Positions 7,092-14,144 of a DNA stretch of 19,790 nt are shown here, one piece after another. The notes beneath the pieces are model-generated. The model saw only the letters and a list, made by a program, of their open reading frames with translations, was not told the origin of the DNA and ran no database searches. The stretch lies in NCBI GenBank assembly GCA_050633165.1, contig JBOEFZ010000047.1, positions 1 to 19,790 of the forward strand, in the 5' to 3' direction. Origin of the DNA: TMED27 sp050633165 (GTDB taxonomy: Bacteria > Pseudomonadota > Alphaproteobacteria > Micavibrionales > Micavibrionaceae). The stretch's first letter is position 1, and every line of letters starts with the position of its first letter. A program made the position numbers and the translations under genes.

Positions 7092-7810
7092 AGCCGCCCA
7101 TACACAATATGCCACGTGATCGTAGCATTGAAATCCGCATCAACAGCGCGGCAAGCTTTACGTAAATCCGCAGCATTAAGCGCTGTATAATCCGCCCGCG
7201 GCGTATGCGCGCCAATGCGCTTCATATCGCGTAAAAAGGTAAGCGTGCTATCATATTGTACGCTGCGTTCTTCCTCCCGATACACACCGGATGGCGCTTT
7301 AAAATCAAGCGTTCCGGCAGAAAGCCCAAGCCCCGAAAGCGCCGCATGCCACTCCCGAAAACTCCCCGCCCCGGGAATCGCATAAAGCAAAACACCATTC
7401 GGCTTCAAAAGCCCGCGAAGGCGCGCCAACCCGCCCTCAATATCCTCAAACCACTGAAACGCCATACTCCCGATAATCAAATCATAGCGCCGCGCAATAT
7501 CAGGATATTCCCCATCCATAACGCCCCATTCAATATCGGCATATATATCAAATTCCCGCCGTGCATGCTCAACCATTTCGGCGCTGATATCCGTGATGTG
7601 AAAATACCCGCCCTGATAATGATCCAACAGATGCCGCGTTAACGCCCCCGTCCCGCACCCAATCTCGAGGATGTTCGGCGAGCTCGCAAAATCCGGTAAA
7701 TCCTTGGCAAGGCTGTCTGCCACAGCACTTTGAACGGCGCTATGGTCATTATAATCCTTCGCCCCCATATCGAAACGCTGCGCAACGTTTTTCTTCCATT
7801 TAGAGCGCAT
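7088..7810 (-). CDS. bioC: BioC, malonyl-ACP O-methyltransferase
   Basis: A 240-residue class I SAM-dependent methyltransferase. Motif I is LEIGCGTGALTRHLL (about residues 47-61), followed by the acidic DISAEMVEHAR strand end and the post-motif YDLIIGSMAFQWFED, a combination characteristic of BioC. The N-terminal FDMGAKDYNDHSAVQ is also family-like. BioC methylates malonyl-ACP so that fatty-acid synthesis can build the pimeloyl moiety of biotin. Its start overlaps the end of the upstream BioH-like gene by 11 nt. BioH removes the methyl ester that BioC adds, so the pairing strongly supports both calls. The rest of the biotin pathway (bioF, A, D, B) is not in the window. The gene ends inside the palindromic element that separates it from the convergent flavoprotein gene. 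Confidence 0.9.
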   Translation of the reverse strand: MRSKWKKNVAQRFDMGAKDYNDHSAVQSAVADSLAKDLPDFASSPNILEIGCGTGALTRHLLDHYQGGYFHITDISAEMVEHARREFDIYADIEWGVMDGEYPDIARRYDLIIGSMAFQWFEDIEGGLARLRGLLKPNGVLLYAIPGAGSFREWHAALSGLGLSAGTLDFKAPSGVYREEERSVQYDSTLTFLRDMKRIGAHTPRADYTALNAADLRKACRAVDADFNATITWHIVYGRL

Positions 7811-8429
7811 CGGCGACCCCCAAAATATGATCCGCGCACCATTGCGAATGCGTTAAGGGCAAAGCATGCCCGCCATCCTCTTGCATCGAAAGGTCAAACC
7901 CATCCCATTCGCGGCGCATAATATCCGCTGGTAAAATTGTATCCTTCGTCCCGCCCAAGGCCAAAACCGGACAATCAAGCCCCCGCAACGCCGCCCGCAT
8001 ATCCCATGTGGAAAGCCATTCCAGACCTGTCGCTAATTTATCCGTATTGAGCGCATCACTCTGCGGTAACCCCGCCGCCCGCCAAAAATCCCGCATCTGC
8101 GCCTCGGGGTCTTTGTCAAGACGCAACGCCATCGCCCGCAGAACCCGCGCATTTGTAAATGGCCGGAAATCCGCAAACCCGTTAATCGCCACCAACCCCG
8201 CCATATCCGCATGGCGATGCCGAAGCGTCCACATCGTGCCAAGCGAGTGCGTCACATAAATCGCGGGCGTGGGCGCGGGGAGGGCGGCGTGCTCTATCGG
8301 CGCTGCACCAACAAAACCAAGCTCAACGCACTGCGTTTTCACATCCGGCAAGCATTCAATAACATCGCCCCAAAAACCCGACGCCATACCCCATCCATGC
8401 ACAAAAACAAACGGTAAGCCCAAAAACAT
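7800..8429 (-). CDS. bioH: BioH-like pimeloyl-ACP methyl ester carboxylesterase
   Basis: An alpha/beta hydrolase of about 210 residues. It shows the oxyanion-region FVHGWGMASGFW near the N-terminus, the nucleophile elbow THSLGTMW (Ser near residue 62), an acid strand around LALGGTKDTILP and the catalytic His in GGHALPLTHSQW. BioH cleaves the methyl ester of pimeloyl-ACP to end the BioC-dependent pathway. The overlap with bioC is the main reason for choosing BioH over other small esterases. The start is uncertain: a TTG at 8444 is too far upstream, the ATG at 8429 directly abuts the AAGGGAG ribosome site, and a TTG at 8423 has the ideal 6-nt spacing. The protein is shorter than E. coli BioH (256 residues), with a reduced lid region. 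Confidence 0.82.
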   Translation of the reverse strand: MFLGLPFVFVHGWGMASGFWGDVIECLPDVKTQCVELGFVGAAPIEHAALPAPTPAIYVTHSLGTMWTLRHRHADMAGLVAINGFADFRPFTNARVLRAMALRLDKDPEAQMRDFWRAAGLPQSDALNTDKLATGLEWLSTWDMRAALRGLDCPVLALGGTKDTILPADIMRREWDGFDLSMQEDGGHALPLTHSQWCADHILGVADAL

Positions 8430-8496
8430 CTCCCTTAGGGTCAAAACATATTGTTTGTATGCAACTCTGCCTCACAATAAAAGAAAAATCCTGCCC

Positions 8497-9033
8497 CTAG
8501 CATGAGCGCGTTTCCGGCAATGGGTATGCAATATCTAAAATCTCGATTTCCTCGGCCTTGTCCGCCGTGCGAATAAGAACAATATCGCCAACTTCTTTTT
8601 TAAGCAGCGCCTTACCAACAGGAGAGAGATGGTTGATTTTCCCTGCCGAGAGGTCGGCTTCATCAATGCCCACCAATTGGACGGTAATTTCCGTGTCATC
8701 TTCGCGGGCGTAGGTAACGGTCGCACCAAAATAAACCCGCTCGAGCCCCTGCTGCTCTTTCGGATCAACAATTTTACAATTTTCGAGCTTCTTTTTCAGG
8801 TAGCGTAGGCGGCTATCAATCTCGCGCAGGCGTTTTTTGTTGTAAATATAATCACCGTTTTCAGAGCGATCACCATTCCCTGCCGCCCAACTCACAATCT
8901 CGCAAATCTTTGGCCGCTCAACATGAATAAGATGATCCTGCTCCTCCGCCAACGCCTTATACCCGCTTGGCGTCATATAATGGATCGTTTCCGGCGCGGG
9001 TTGTTTGGCGCTTAATGTACGTTTGCGGGTCAT
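8497..9033 (-). CDS. greB: Transcript cleavage factor GreB
   Basis: GreB enters the secondary channel of RNA polymerase and stimulates cleavage of backtracked RNA. The 178-residue protein has the N-terminal coiled-coil domain with the tip motif NGDRSENGDYIYNKKRLREI (about residues 52-71), which carries the Asp and Glu needed for Mg2+ coordination. The C-terminal FKBP-like domain follows, with FGATVTYA and LSPVGKALLKKEVGD. The KKRLREIDSRLRYLKKKL stretch favours GreB over GreA. It has about 16 extra N-terminal residues compared with E. coli GreB. Its ATG overlaps the stop of the upstream small membrane-protein gene by 4 nt (ATGA), which indicates translational coupling. It belongs to the leftward run that starts at hisD. 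Confidence 0.93.
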   Translation of the reverse strand: MTRKRTLSAKQPAPETIHYMTPSGYKALAEEQDHLIHVERPKICEIVSWAAGNGDRSENGDYIYNKKRLREIDSRLRYLKKKLENCKIVDPKEQQGLERVYFGATVTYAREDDTEITVQLVGIDEADLSAGKINHLSPVGKALLKKEVGDIVLIRTADKAEEIEILDIAYPLPETRSC

Positions 9034-9452
9034 GATTCATTGCCATCTACAGGCAGGTAATCGCGTTTGTAATGTAGGATGAAGAAACAAGAAGCAGCGC
9101 ACGCCATACCAAAGCCACCAAAAAAAATGAACCATATAAAAGATTGAATGACTAACCCTGCTATCAAGCCTCCAGCCAGCAAACCTAACAAAAGCGTTAT
9201 CCAGATATTGTGCCAGTTTGAGTATTCAAACCATATCATGAGAGGCAGCCCAACTATTATCATAGTTGGATAAGCGATTATGCTTCCAAAAGCGATCACA
9301 CCTAATGTTGCACGGCTAAAAGCTTTCAATGCTAAAAGATTATTTAGATTGTCTAATAACAATAGAACGATAGCTCCAATGAACAATCCGATCATTGGTC
9401 CCAAAAATGTGGCCATCATAATACGTGACCAACTTGGTTTATATTTTTGCAC
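9030..9452 (-). CDS. Small membrane protein, four predicted helices, unknown function
   Basis: I do not recognise a family. The 140-residue chain has about four strongly hydrophobic segments (roughly residues 12-36, 45-73, 82-103 and 105-128) and short polar ends, so it should sit in the inner membrane. The chosen start is the GTG immediately after the hisD stop codon (TAA-GTG), with GGAAG 6 nt upstream inside the end of hisD; an alternative ATG pair lies 11 codons further in and would cut the first segment. The stop overlaps the greB start by 4 nt. Tight packing on both sides shows co-transcription with hisD and greB, but neither neighbour hints at a role. The base composition is more AT-rich than its neighbours, so a later insertion into the operon is possible. 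Confidence 0.72.
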   Translation of the reverse strand: MQKYKPSWSRIMMATFLGPMIGLFIGAIVLLLLDNLNNLLALKAFSRATLGVIAFGSIIAYPTMIIVGLPLMIWFEYSNWHNIWITLLLGLLAGGLIAGLVIQSFIWFIFFGGFGMACAASCFFILHYKRDYLPVDGNES

Positions 9453-10766
9453 TTAGATCTTCCGTTTCCTTAACACATCCCCATGCGCGGGGAAGCCTTC
9501 ATAATCGGTCATGGTGGTAACGGACGGCGTTAATGCCTCAAACCCCTCACGCGTACAGCGGGAGATGGATGTACGTTTCAAGAAATCCCAAACAGACGTA
9601 CAGGAGAATGTATGCGCCCATCCGCCGGTGGGCAAAACATGGTTAACACCAATCCCGTAATTACCAAGGGAGGAGGGCGTATATTCCCCGATGAGAATTT
9701 CACCCGCATGGTGGAGGCGTTTTGCAACATCTTCCGCATTTTTCACCTTAAGATGTAAGTGCTCCGCCGCATAGGCATTAGCAACCTCAATTGATTGCTC
9801 CAGATCTTCGGTCAAAATAATCCCGCCATAATCCGCCATAACTTTTGTGCAGATCCCGCGATGCGGCTCGGGCAATTCCGCAATTTTTTCCGGCAGGTGT
9901 ACGCGTACATATTCGGCAAGCTCTTTTGAATGCGTGATAAGGAGTGCAGCAGAATCCTCACCATGCTCGGCCTCGTTCAAAACATCCCAACATGTATTTT
10001 CAAAATTGGCGGACTCGTCCGCAAGGATAATAGATTCGGACGGGCCAGCGGGCATGCCGGGGTCCATAATAACCGAACAAACACGCTTTGCCGCCGCGAC
10101 ATAGGGCGAGCCGGGGCCAAGGACTTTTTTAACCTGCGGCACGCTCTGCGTTCCATAGGCAAGCGCAGCAATCGCCTGCGCCCCGCCCGCTTTATAAACA
10201 TTCTCAACACCGCAGAGCTTCGCAGTATAAAGCGTCGCTGCATCCGTTGTCCCCCCGTATTCGTTGGGTGGCGTAGGCGGGCTAACAACCGCAATATTCT
10301 TCACACCCGCAATGACGGCGGGAATGGCAAGCATATAAAGCGCGGAAGGAAACGCCCCCTTACCCCGCGGCACGTACAGGCCAACTGATTCAATCGCATT
10401 GACCTGCTCCCCCGCAAAAACGCCGGCTTCAATTTCAATCATCCATGGTTTTTCAACCCGATCCATTTGCGCCTGATGAAACGTACGGACATTATTGGCG
10501 CAATGCTTGATCGCGGCCTTTAGGTCATCATCCAATGCGCCTTCGGCGGCGGCAAACTCTTCTTCGGTGGCTTTCAAAGACGCAACATCCGCCCCATCAA
10601 ATTTCTTCGCATACTCAATCAATGCCGCATCACCGCGCACGCGTACATCTTCGACGATCGGCTCGACAATTTTGACGACCTCATCAATGTCTGCTTGGCT
10701 ACGGCGCATAATGCGTGCCTTTGTGCCCTCGTCCGTTTCATTCCAGATATAAAAGTTGATGCTCAT
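9453..10766 (-). CDS. hisD: Histidinol dehydrogenase (HisD), divergent zinc site
   Basis: HisD oxidises L-histidinol to L-histidine in two NAD-dependent steps. The 437-residue length and overall alignment fit the family: the N-terminal DVRVRGDAALIEYAKKFDG, the NAD-region YKAGGAQAIAALAYGTQSVP, the catalytic pair Glu335-His336 in AAEHLHL and the late VNHVLPTGG. However, two zinc ligands known from E. coli HisD appear changed: Gln259 corresponds to Glu265 (NEAEHGED) and Asp360 to Asn369 (LGNYGIGVNHVLPT), while both His ligands remain (268, 428). Usual VGPGN and GIDxxAGPSE motifs read LGPGS and MPAGPSE. It may therefore be a HisD-like dehydrogenase with another alcohol as substrate, although divergent hisH next door supports histidine synthesis. 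It is the first gene of the leftward run. Confidence 0.85.
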   Translation of the reverse strand: MSINFYIWNETDEGTKARIMRRSQADIDEVVKIVEPIVEDVRVRGDAALIEYAKKFDGADVASLKATEEEFAAAEGALDDDLKAAIKHCANNVRTFHQAQMDRVEKPWMIEIEAGVFAGEQVNAIESVGLYVPRGKGAFPSALYMLAIPAVIAGVKNIAVVSPPTPPNEYGGTTDAATLYTAKLCGVENVYKAGGAQAIAALAYGTQSVPQVKKVLGPGSPYVAAAKRVCSVIMDPGMPAGPSESIILADESANFENTCWDVLNEAEHGEDSAALLITHSKELAEYVRVHLPEKIAELPEPHRGICTKVMADYGGIILTEDLEQSIEVANAYAAEHLHLKVKNAEDVAKRLHHAGEILIGEYTPSSLGNYGIGVNHVLPTGGWAHTFSCTSVWDFLKRTSISRCTREGFEALTPSVTTMTDYEGFPAHGDVLRKRKI

Positions 10767-10815
10767 TTTGCTATTGTCTCGACTTTATGGCCTTAATTTG
10801 TATATATAAGCGGCT

Positions 10816-11493
10816 ATGAGCCAACAGACAATTCTTATTATTGATTATGGTAGCGGGAATTTACGCAGCGCCGCCAAAGCATTCGAGCATGTCATTGCCG
10901 AACATGGCCTGAATGCACGGGTTATAGTATCCGGCAACGCCGATGATGTCCGCAAAGCCGACCGGATTGTCCTGCCTGGTCAAGGCGCGTTTAAAGATTG
11001 CATGGAGAATTTACAAGCCACAACAGGCATGATCGAGGCGCTGGAAGAACGCGTGCTAAAAGATGGTGTGCCTTTCTTGGGCATTTGCGTTGGGATGCAG
11101 CTTCTTGCAACACGCGGGTTAGAGCATGGCGTGACAGCAGGGCTAAACTGGATCGAAGGGCAAGTCGTGCCGTTTAACCTCTCCGCCGAATATAAAATCC
11201 CCCATATGGGCTGGAACACTTTGATTCCGCCAAATTCAGGGCAAGATAACCTCCACCCCGTGTTGCAGGGCAGCAAAGAAATTTCAGCACAAAATGAAGT
11301 TCATTACTATTTTGTTCATTCTTTTATGTTTGAATGTGAGTATGTGCATCATATTTTGGGCTTAACCGATTATGGCGGATTATATGCCTGTGCCGTTGGA
11401 CGCGATAATATTGTGGGTGTGCAATTCCACCCTGAGAAAAGTCAGGATGCGGGATTGGCATTAGTGCATAATTTTATAAATTGGAAGCCATAG
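10816..11493 (+). CDS. hisH: HisH, glutaminase subunit of imidazole glycerol phosphate synthase
   Basis: HisH releases ammonia from glutamine and channels it to HisF, which makes imidazole glycerol phosphate and AICAR. The 225-residue protein is a class I glutamine amidotransferase: the start TILIIDYGSGNLRSAAKAFE, oxyanion region VLPGQGAFKDCM, nucleophile Cys in FLGICVGMQLL (about residue 91) and the His/Glu pair of GVQFHPEKSQDAG. HisH normally sits with hisA and hisF; here a GNAT gene follows instead and hisD is divergent, 49 bp away. No ribosome site is visible and a TATATA box lies 10-15 nt before the ATG, so the transcript may have a very short leader. The identification is firm. Confidence 0.95.
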   Translation: MSQQTILIIDYGSGNLRSAAKAFEHVIAEHGLNARVIVSGNADDVRKADRIVLPGQGAFKDCMENLQATTGMIEALEERVLKDGVPFLGICVGMQLLATRGLEHGVTAGLNWIEGQVVPFNLSAEYKIPHMGWNTLIPPNSGQDNLHPVLQGSKEISAQNEVHYYFVHSFMFECEYVHHILGLTDYGGLYACAVGRDNIVGVQFHPEKSQDAGLALVHNFINWKP

Positions 11494-11506
11494 AAAGGCC
11501 TTAGAG

Positions 11507-12076
11507 ATGAGCGATTCTATCAACCTTCAAAAACTCCCCCCCCAGCCAAGCGTCGAACGTCTGGAAACCTTAGGCGCGGGCGATTTGAATGATCTTTGCG
11601 ATGCAACCGATGCCGCGATTGAAGGCGGCGGTGGGTTTGGTTGGGTCGAGCTCCCTAATCGTGACCGGCTTGAATCTTACTGGCGCGGTGTTTTGGCCAT
11701 GCCCGCACGGATTTTGTTTGTTGCGCGGTTGGATGGTGTGATTTGCGGAACATGTCAGCTCTGGAAGCCTCCGGCTAACAATGAAGCGCAGGCTCACTCT
11801 GTACAGTTAACGACAAATTTCATAGCACCATGGGCGCGTGGACATGGTTTAGCAAAAATGCTGCTAGAACAGGCCGAGGCCGCTGCGTTGGAGGAAGGCT
11901 TTACTGTTATTAACCTCGATGTACGCGAAACACATGATCAAGCTATCGCGCTTTATGAGACAATGGGCTATATACGCTTTGGTACGCATCCTTATTCCGT
12001 GCGCCTAGAAGATAAAATTATAAAAAGCCATTATTATTATAAAGTCATAGACCCAGCCGCGATCATACAAAAATAA
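11507..12076 (+). CDS. GNAT family N-acetyltransferase
   Basis: The 189-residue protein carries the GNAT acetyl-CoA site: APWARGHGLAKMLLEQAEA (the R/Q-x-x-G-x-A motif, about residues 107-125), preceded by the core strand HSVQLTTNFIA. The later VINLDVRETHDQAIALYETM and GYIRFGTHPYS complete the fold. GNAT enzymes acetylate amines of small molecules or protein N-termini; the substrate cannot be read from the sequence. It begins 13 nt after hisH and is presumably co-transcribed, which does not by itself tie it to histidine synthesis. A poly-C run near its start (CTCCCCCCCCAG) is a possible slippage site. Codon use resembles hisH. Confidence 0.88.
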   Translation: MSDSINLQKLPPQPSVERLETLGAGDLNDLCDATDAAIEGGGGFGWVELPNRDRLESYWRGVLAMPARILFVARLDGVICGTCQLWKPPANNEAQAHSVQLTTNFIAPWARGHGLAKMLLEQAEAAALEEGFTVINLDVRETHDQAIALYETMGYIRFGTHPYSVRLEDKIIKSHYYYKVIDPAAIIQK

Positions 12077-12108
12077 ATAGATTCATTATATCTATTAAAT
12101 ATTCAAAT

Positions 12109-12726
12109 TTATTGTCCCAGCGCATCATCAAGAACGGGAATATCTTCGACGAGGAGATGTTCATTTGCGATTGTGATTTCGCCGTTATTTGCGATTGTGA
12201 TTTCGCATTGAAAAAGAGAATCTTTGAACATGATCGTAGCGGGGAGAATGAAGCTTCCTGCTTTTGTGATTTCCTTAACACTTAACGGAATTAGCATTTT
12301 AGCGAGGTTTTTACGGGCCTCGGGCGGGGGGTCGTCTTTCCAGCGGATGTCATCAACATTCTCGGCAATGAGCATCCGGCCTTTTTCCCCGCGAACATGA
12401 TTAAAGAAAAAGCGCACATAGTCCGGCGCGGTTTCATCGTTGAGAATTAACGGCGCGGATTTATTGAGGGCGTAGATCGGCGCATTGCTCCAATCAAGCA
12501 CAACTTCCCTGCCCTGCCCGCCGTCAATGGCGAAACGCTGCGTCGAGGGCTGGATTGAATCATCGGTGATATCGAGATAGCGATACCCATCATAAAAGGA
12601 AATATCCTGCGCCATAATGGTGGTGTCCAGCGGCGTAAATTCAACGCCATCGAAAAGCGGGTTAAACCGCGTGAGCAATTCAGCGGTTTCTTTATCGTCT
12701 AATTTTTTAAAAGCTTCTTGGTACAT
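12109..12726 (-). CDS. Unknown 205-aa protein
   Basis: I do not recognise a family. The protein is acidic, with no signal peptide or membrane segment, and is probably cytoplasmic. Visible stretches are an N-terminal helix (EAFKKLDDKETAELLTRF), a mixed middle with GYRYLDITDDS and RFFFNHVRGEKGRMLIAENV, and beta-rich C-terminal strands. Near the end it repeats the hexapeptide EITIAN (FQCEITIANNGEITIANEH), caused by a 24-bp tandem duplication. It is convergent with the GNAT gene (32 nt apart, only a weak AT-rich hairpin between them) and its start faces the putative origin. Known alphaproteobacterial origins often have another gene (the RP001 family) in this position; I see no resemblance to it. 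No clear ribosome site precedes the ATG. Confidence 0.7.
   Translation of the reverse strand: MYQEAFKKLDDKETAELLTRFNPLFDGVEFTPLDTTIMAQDISFYDGYRYLDITDDSIQPSTQRFAIDGGQGREVVLDWSNAPIYALNKSAPLILNDETAPDYVRFFFNHVRGEKGRMLIAENVDDIRWKDDPPPEARKNLAKMLIPLSVKEITKAGSFILPATIMFKDSLFQCEITIANNGEITIANEHLLVEDIPVLDDALGQ
12163..12206. repeat. Two 20-bp direct repeats, 24-bp period, inside the 205-aa gene
   Basis: ATTTGCGATTGTGATTTCGC occurs at 12163-12182 and again, identical, at 12187-12206. The offset is 24 bp, so the frame is kept and the protein gains one EITIAN-containing eight-residue unit. Identity at the DNA level suggests a recent duplication. Confidence 0.9.
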
Positions 12727-13064
12727 AGAGTATAGTAAGTATCACATTCACAGCTGATTCGAAACGCAGGATTTCGGATATGGGTAAGTTTGTGGGCAAG
12801 TTGTTTAGGAATCGTGAGATAAATCTGGGATTAAGTTATGCCCAATTGATGAAGATTTTTAATGGGGAGTCTTGCACATGGGGAAAAGCAATTTTGCTTA
12901 GGTGAAAGTTATCGGAGCGAATCATTTTGAAGCACCGGAAAACAAAGCGAATTTGGATGTGGGTGTTTGTGGGCTAAATTGTGGAACGATTCTATACCCG
13001 TTTTGCACAGGCCCTATAATAATAAAAACCCTTTTTAAAAGATAAATATATAATTAGTATTTCG
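12727..13064. other. Putative chromosomal replication origin (oriC) upstream of hemE
   Basis: No gene is seen between the 205-residue gene and hemE. The gap holds a perfect DnaA box TTTTGCACA (13001-13009) and one-mismatch boxes TTATGCCCA (12836-12844) and TCTTGCACA (12870-12878). Weaker reverse-strand sites are TGTGGGCAA (12791-12799) and TGTGGAACG (12980-12988). After the perfect box come a GC cluster (GGCCC) and an AT-rich stretch to about 13060, suitable for unwinding. Four GANTC sites (12756, 12809, 12919, 12988) are more than the one or so expected. Caulobacter, Rickettsia and Sinorhizobium chromosomal origins lie next to hemE. Base skew and gene direction change around here. The hemE promoter must also lie in or near this region. 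Origin activity itself is inferred. Confidence 0.7.
13001..13009 (+). promoter_or_regulatory. DnaA box, perfect match to TTWTNCACA
   Basis: TTTTGCACA fits the DnaA consensus in all nine positions. It is the box nearest to the AT-rich stretch, separated from it only by the GC cluster GGCCC, the usual order at bacterial origins. Confidence 0.65.
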
Positions 13065-13109
13065 GTGTTCAGAGGGGCATTGTGTCGGTCTGGAAGATCG
13101 GAAATTGAG

Positions 13110-14144
13110 ATGGATTGCATGCAGGATAATAAACCGTTTTTGAAAGTGTTGGCAGGGGAAGCGCAGGCAAGGCCGCCATTTTGGTTTATGCGACAGGCGG
13201 GGCGGTATTTGCCGGAGTATCGGAAGCTGCGTGCCGAGAAGGGCGGGTTTTTGGCCATGGCGTTTGATCCGGATGCGGCATGCGAGATTACGATGCAGCC
13301 CTTGCGGCGGTTTGGTATGGATGCGGCGATTTTGTTTTCGGATATTTTGACCGTGCCAATGGCGCTGGGGCAGGAGCTTTGGTTTGAAGCAGGGGAAGGG
13401 CCAAAGCTCGGGGCGCTGGATTTGGCAGGATTGAAATATAATTCGGCGGTGGTGCAGCCGGTTTTTGATGCGGTGAACAAGATTGCCGCGCAGATGCAGG
13501 TTGAGGGGTTTGCAGATACGGCGTTGATTGGGTTTGCGGGGGCGCCGTGGACGGTGGCGACCTACATGATTGAAGGCGGGTCGAGTCGTGATTTTTCCAA
13601 GAGCAAAATGATGATGTATCAAGATCCGCAAGGCTTTGCGGCGTTGATGGATGTGTTAGTGGATGCGACCAGTGAATATCTGATTGCTCAGGTTGATGCT
13701 GGGGCGGAGGCGTTGCAGATTTTTGATAGCTGGGCTGGGGCGCTCAATGCGGAGGAGTTCGAGCGCTGGTGTCTTGCGCCGATTGCGCGGATTGTGGGGT
13801 ATGTGAAGGCGAAGCATCCATCCGTTCCGATTATCGGTTTTCCGCGTGGCGCGGGGGTGAAATATCTCGATTTTGTGGAGCGTTCGGGGTGTGATGCTGT
13901 GGGTTTGGATCAATTTACGCCAACACGCTGGGCGGCGGAGAATTTGCAAATTCAGCTGCCTGTGCAGGGGAATTTGGATCCTAATCTTTTGCTTGCGGGT
14001 GGCGCGGTGATGGAGGATGCGGTACGGCGCATTTTGGATGATTTATCCGGCGCGCCGTTTGTGTTTAATTTGGGGCACGGAATTAACAAGGAAACGCCGA
14101 TTGCGCATGTGGAACGCGTGGTGGAGATGATCAAAAATGGCTGA
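13110..14144 (+). CDS. hemE: HemE, uroporphyrinogen III decarboxylase
   Basis: HemE removes four carboxyl groups from uroporphyrinogen III to give coproporphyrinogen III in haem synthesis. The protein shows the substrate-binding PPFWFMRQAGRYLPEYR near the start, the Asp of ILFSDILTVPMALG, GAPWTVATYMIEGGSS and the C-terminal FNLGHGINKETP. The frame is open from a GTG at 13065, but the family usually starts close to the KPFLKVLAGE segment. The ATG at 13110 was therefore chosen; the ATG at 13119 is equally possible, and neither has a strong ribosome site. The stop overlaps hemH by 8 nt. It opens the hemE-hemH-hemJ run and lies directly beside the putative origin, as in many alphaproteobacteria. 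Third codon positions are rich in G and T. Confidence 0.95.
   Translation: MDCMQDNKPFLKVLAGEAQARPPFWFMRQAGRYLPEYRKLRAEKGGFLAMAFDPDAACEITMQPLRRFGMDAAILFSDILTVPMALGQELWFEAGEGPKLGALDLAGLKYNSAVVQPVFDAVNKIAAQMQVEGFADTALIGFAGAPWTVATYMIEGGSSRDFSKSKMMMYQDPQGFAALMDVLVDATSEYLIAQVDAGAEALQIFDSWAGALNAEEFERWCLAPIARIVGYVKAKHPSVPIIGFPRGAGVKYLDFVERSGCDAVGLDQFTPTRWAAENLQIQLPVQGNLDPNLLLAGGAVMEDAVRRILDDLSGAPFVFNLGHGINKETPIAHVERVVEMIKNG

Noticed and set aside
7105..7125. CACGTG core as a third parS site
   Set aside because: The flanks (GCCACGTGATCG) lack the TTTC and GAAA arms needed for parS.
12070..12110. Hairpin AATAGAT/ATCTATT as a terminator between convergent genes
   Set aside because: The 7-bp stem is made almost only of A-T pairs and lacks a clear T tract, so it is too weak to call.
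13021..13035. DnaA-trio repeats after the DnaA box
   Set aside because: The order box, GC cluster, AT-rich DNA resembles the Bacillus unwinding element, but TAATAATAA does not keep the required central base on the proper strand beyond one unit.
13065..13109. GTG at 13065 as the hemE start
   Set aside because: It would add 15 residues with no family counterpart (FRGALCRSGRSEIE) and has no ribosome site.
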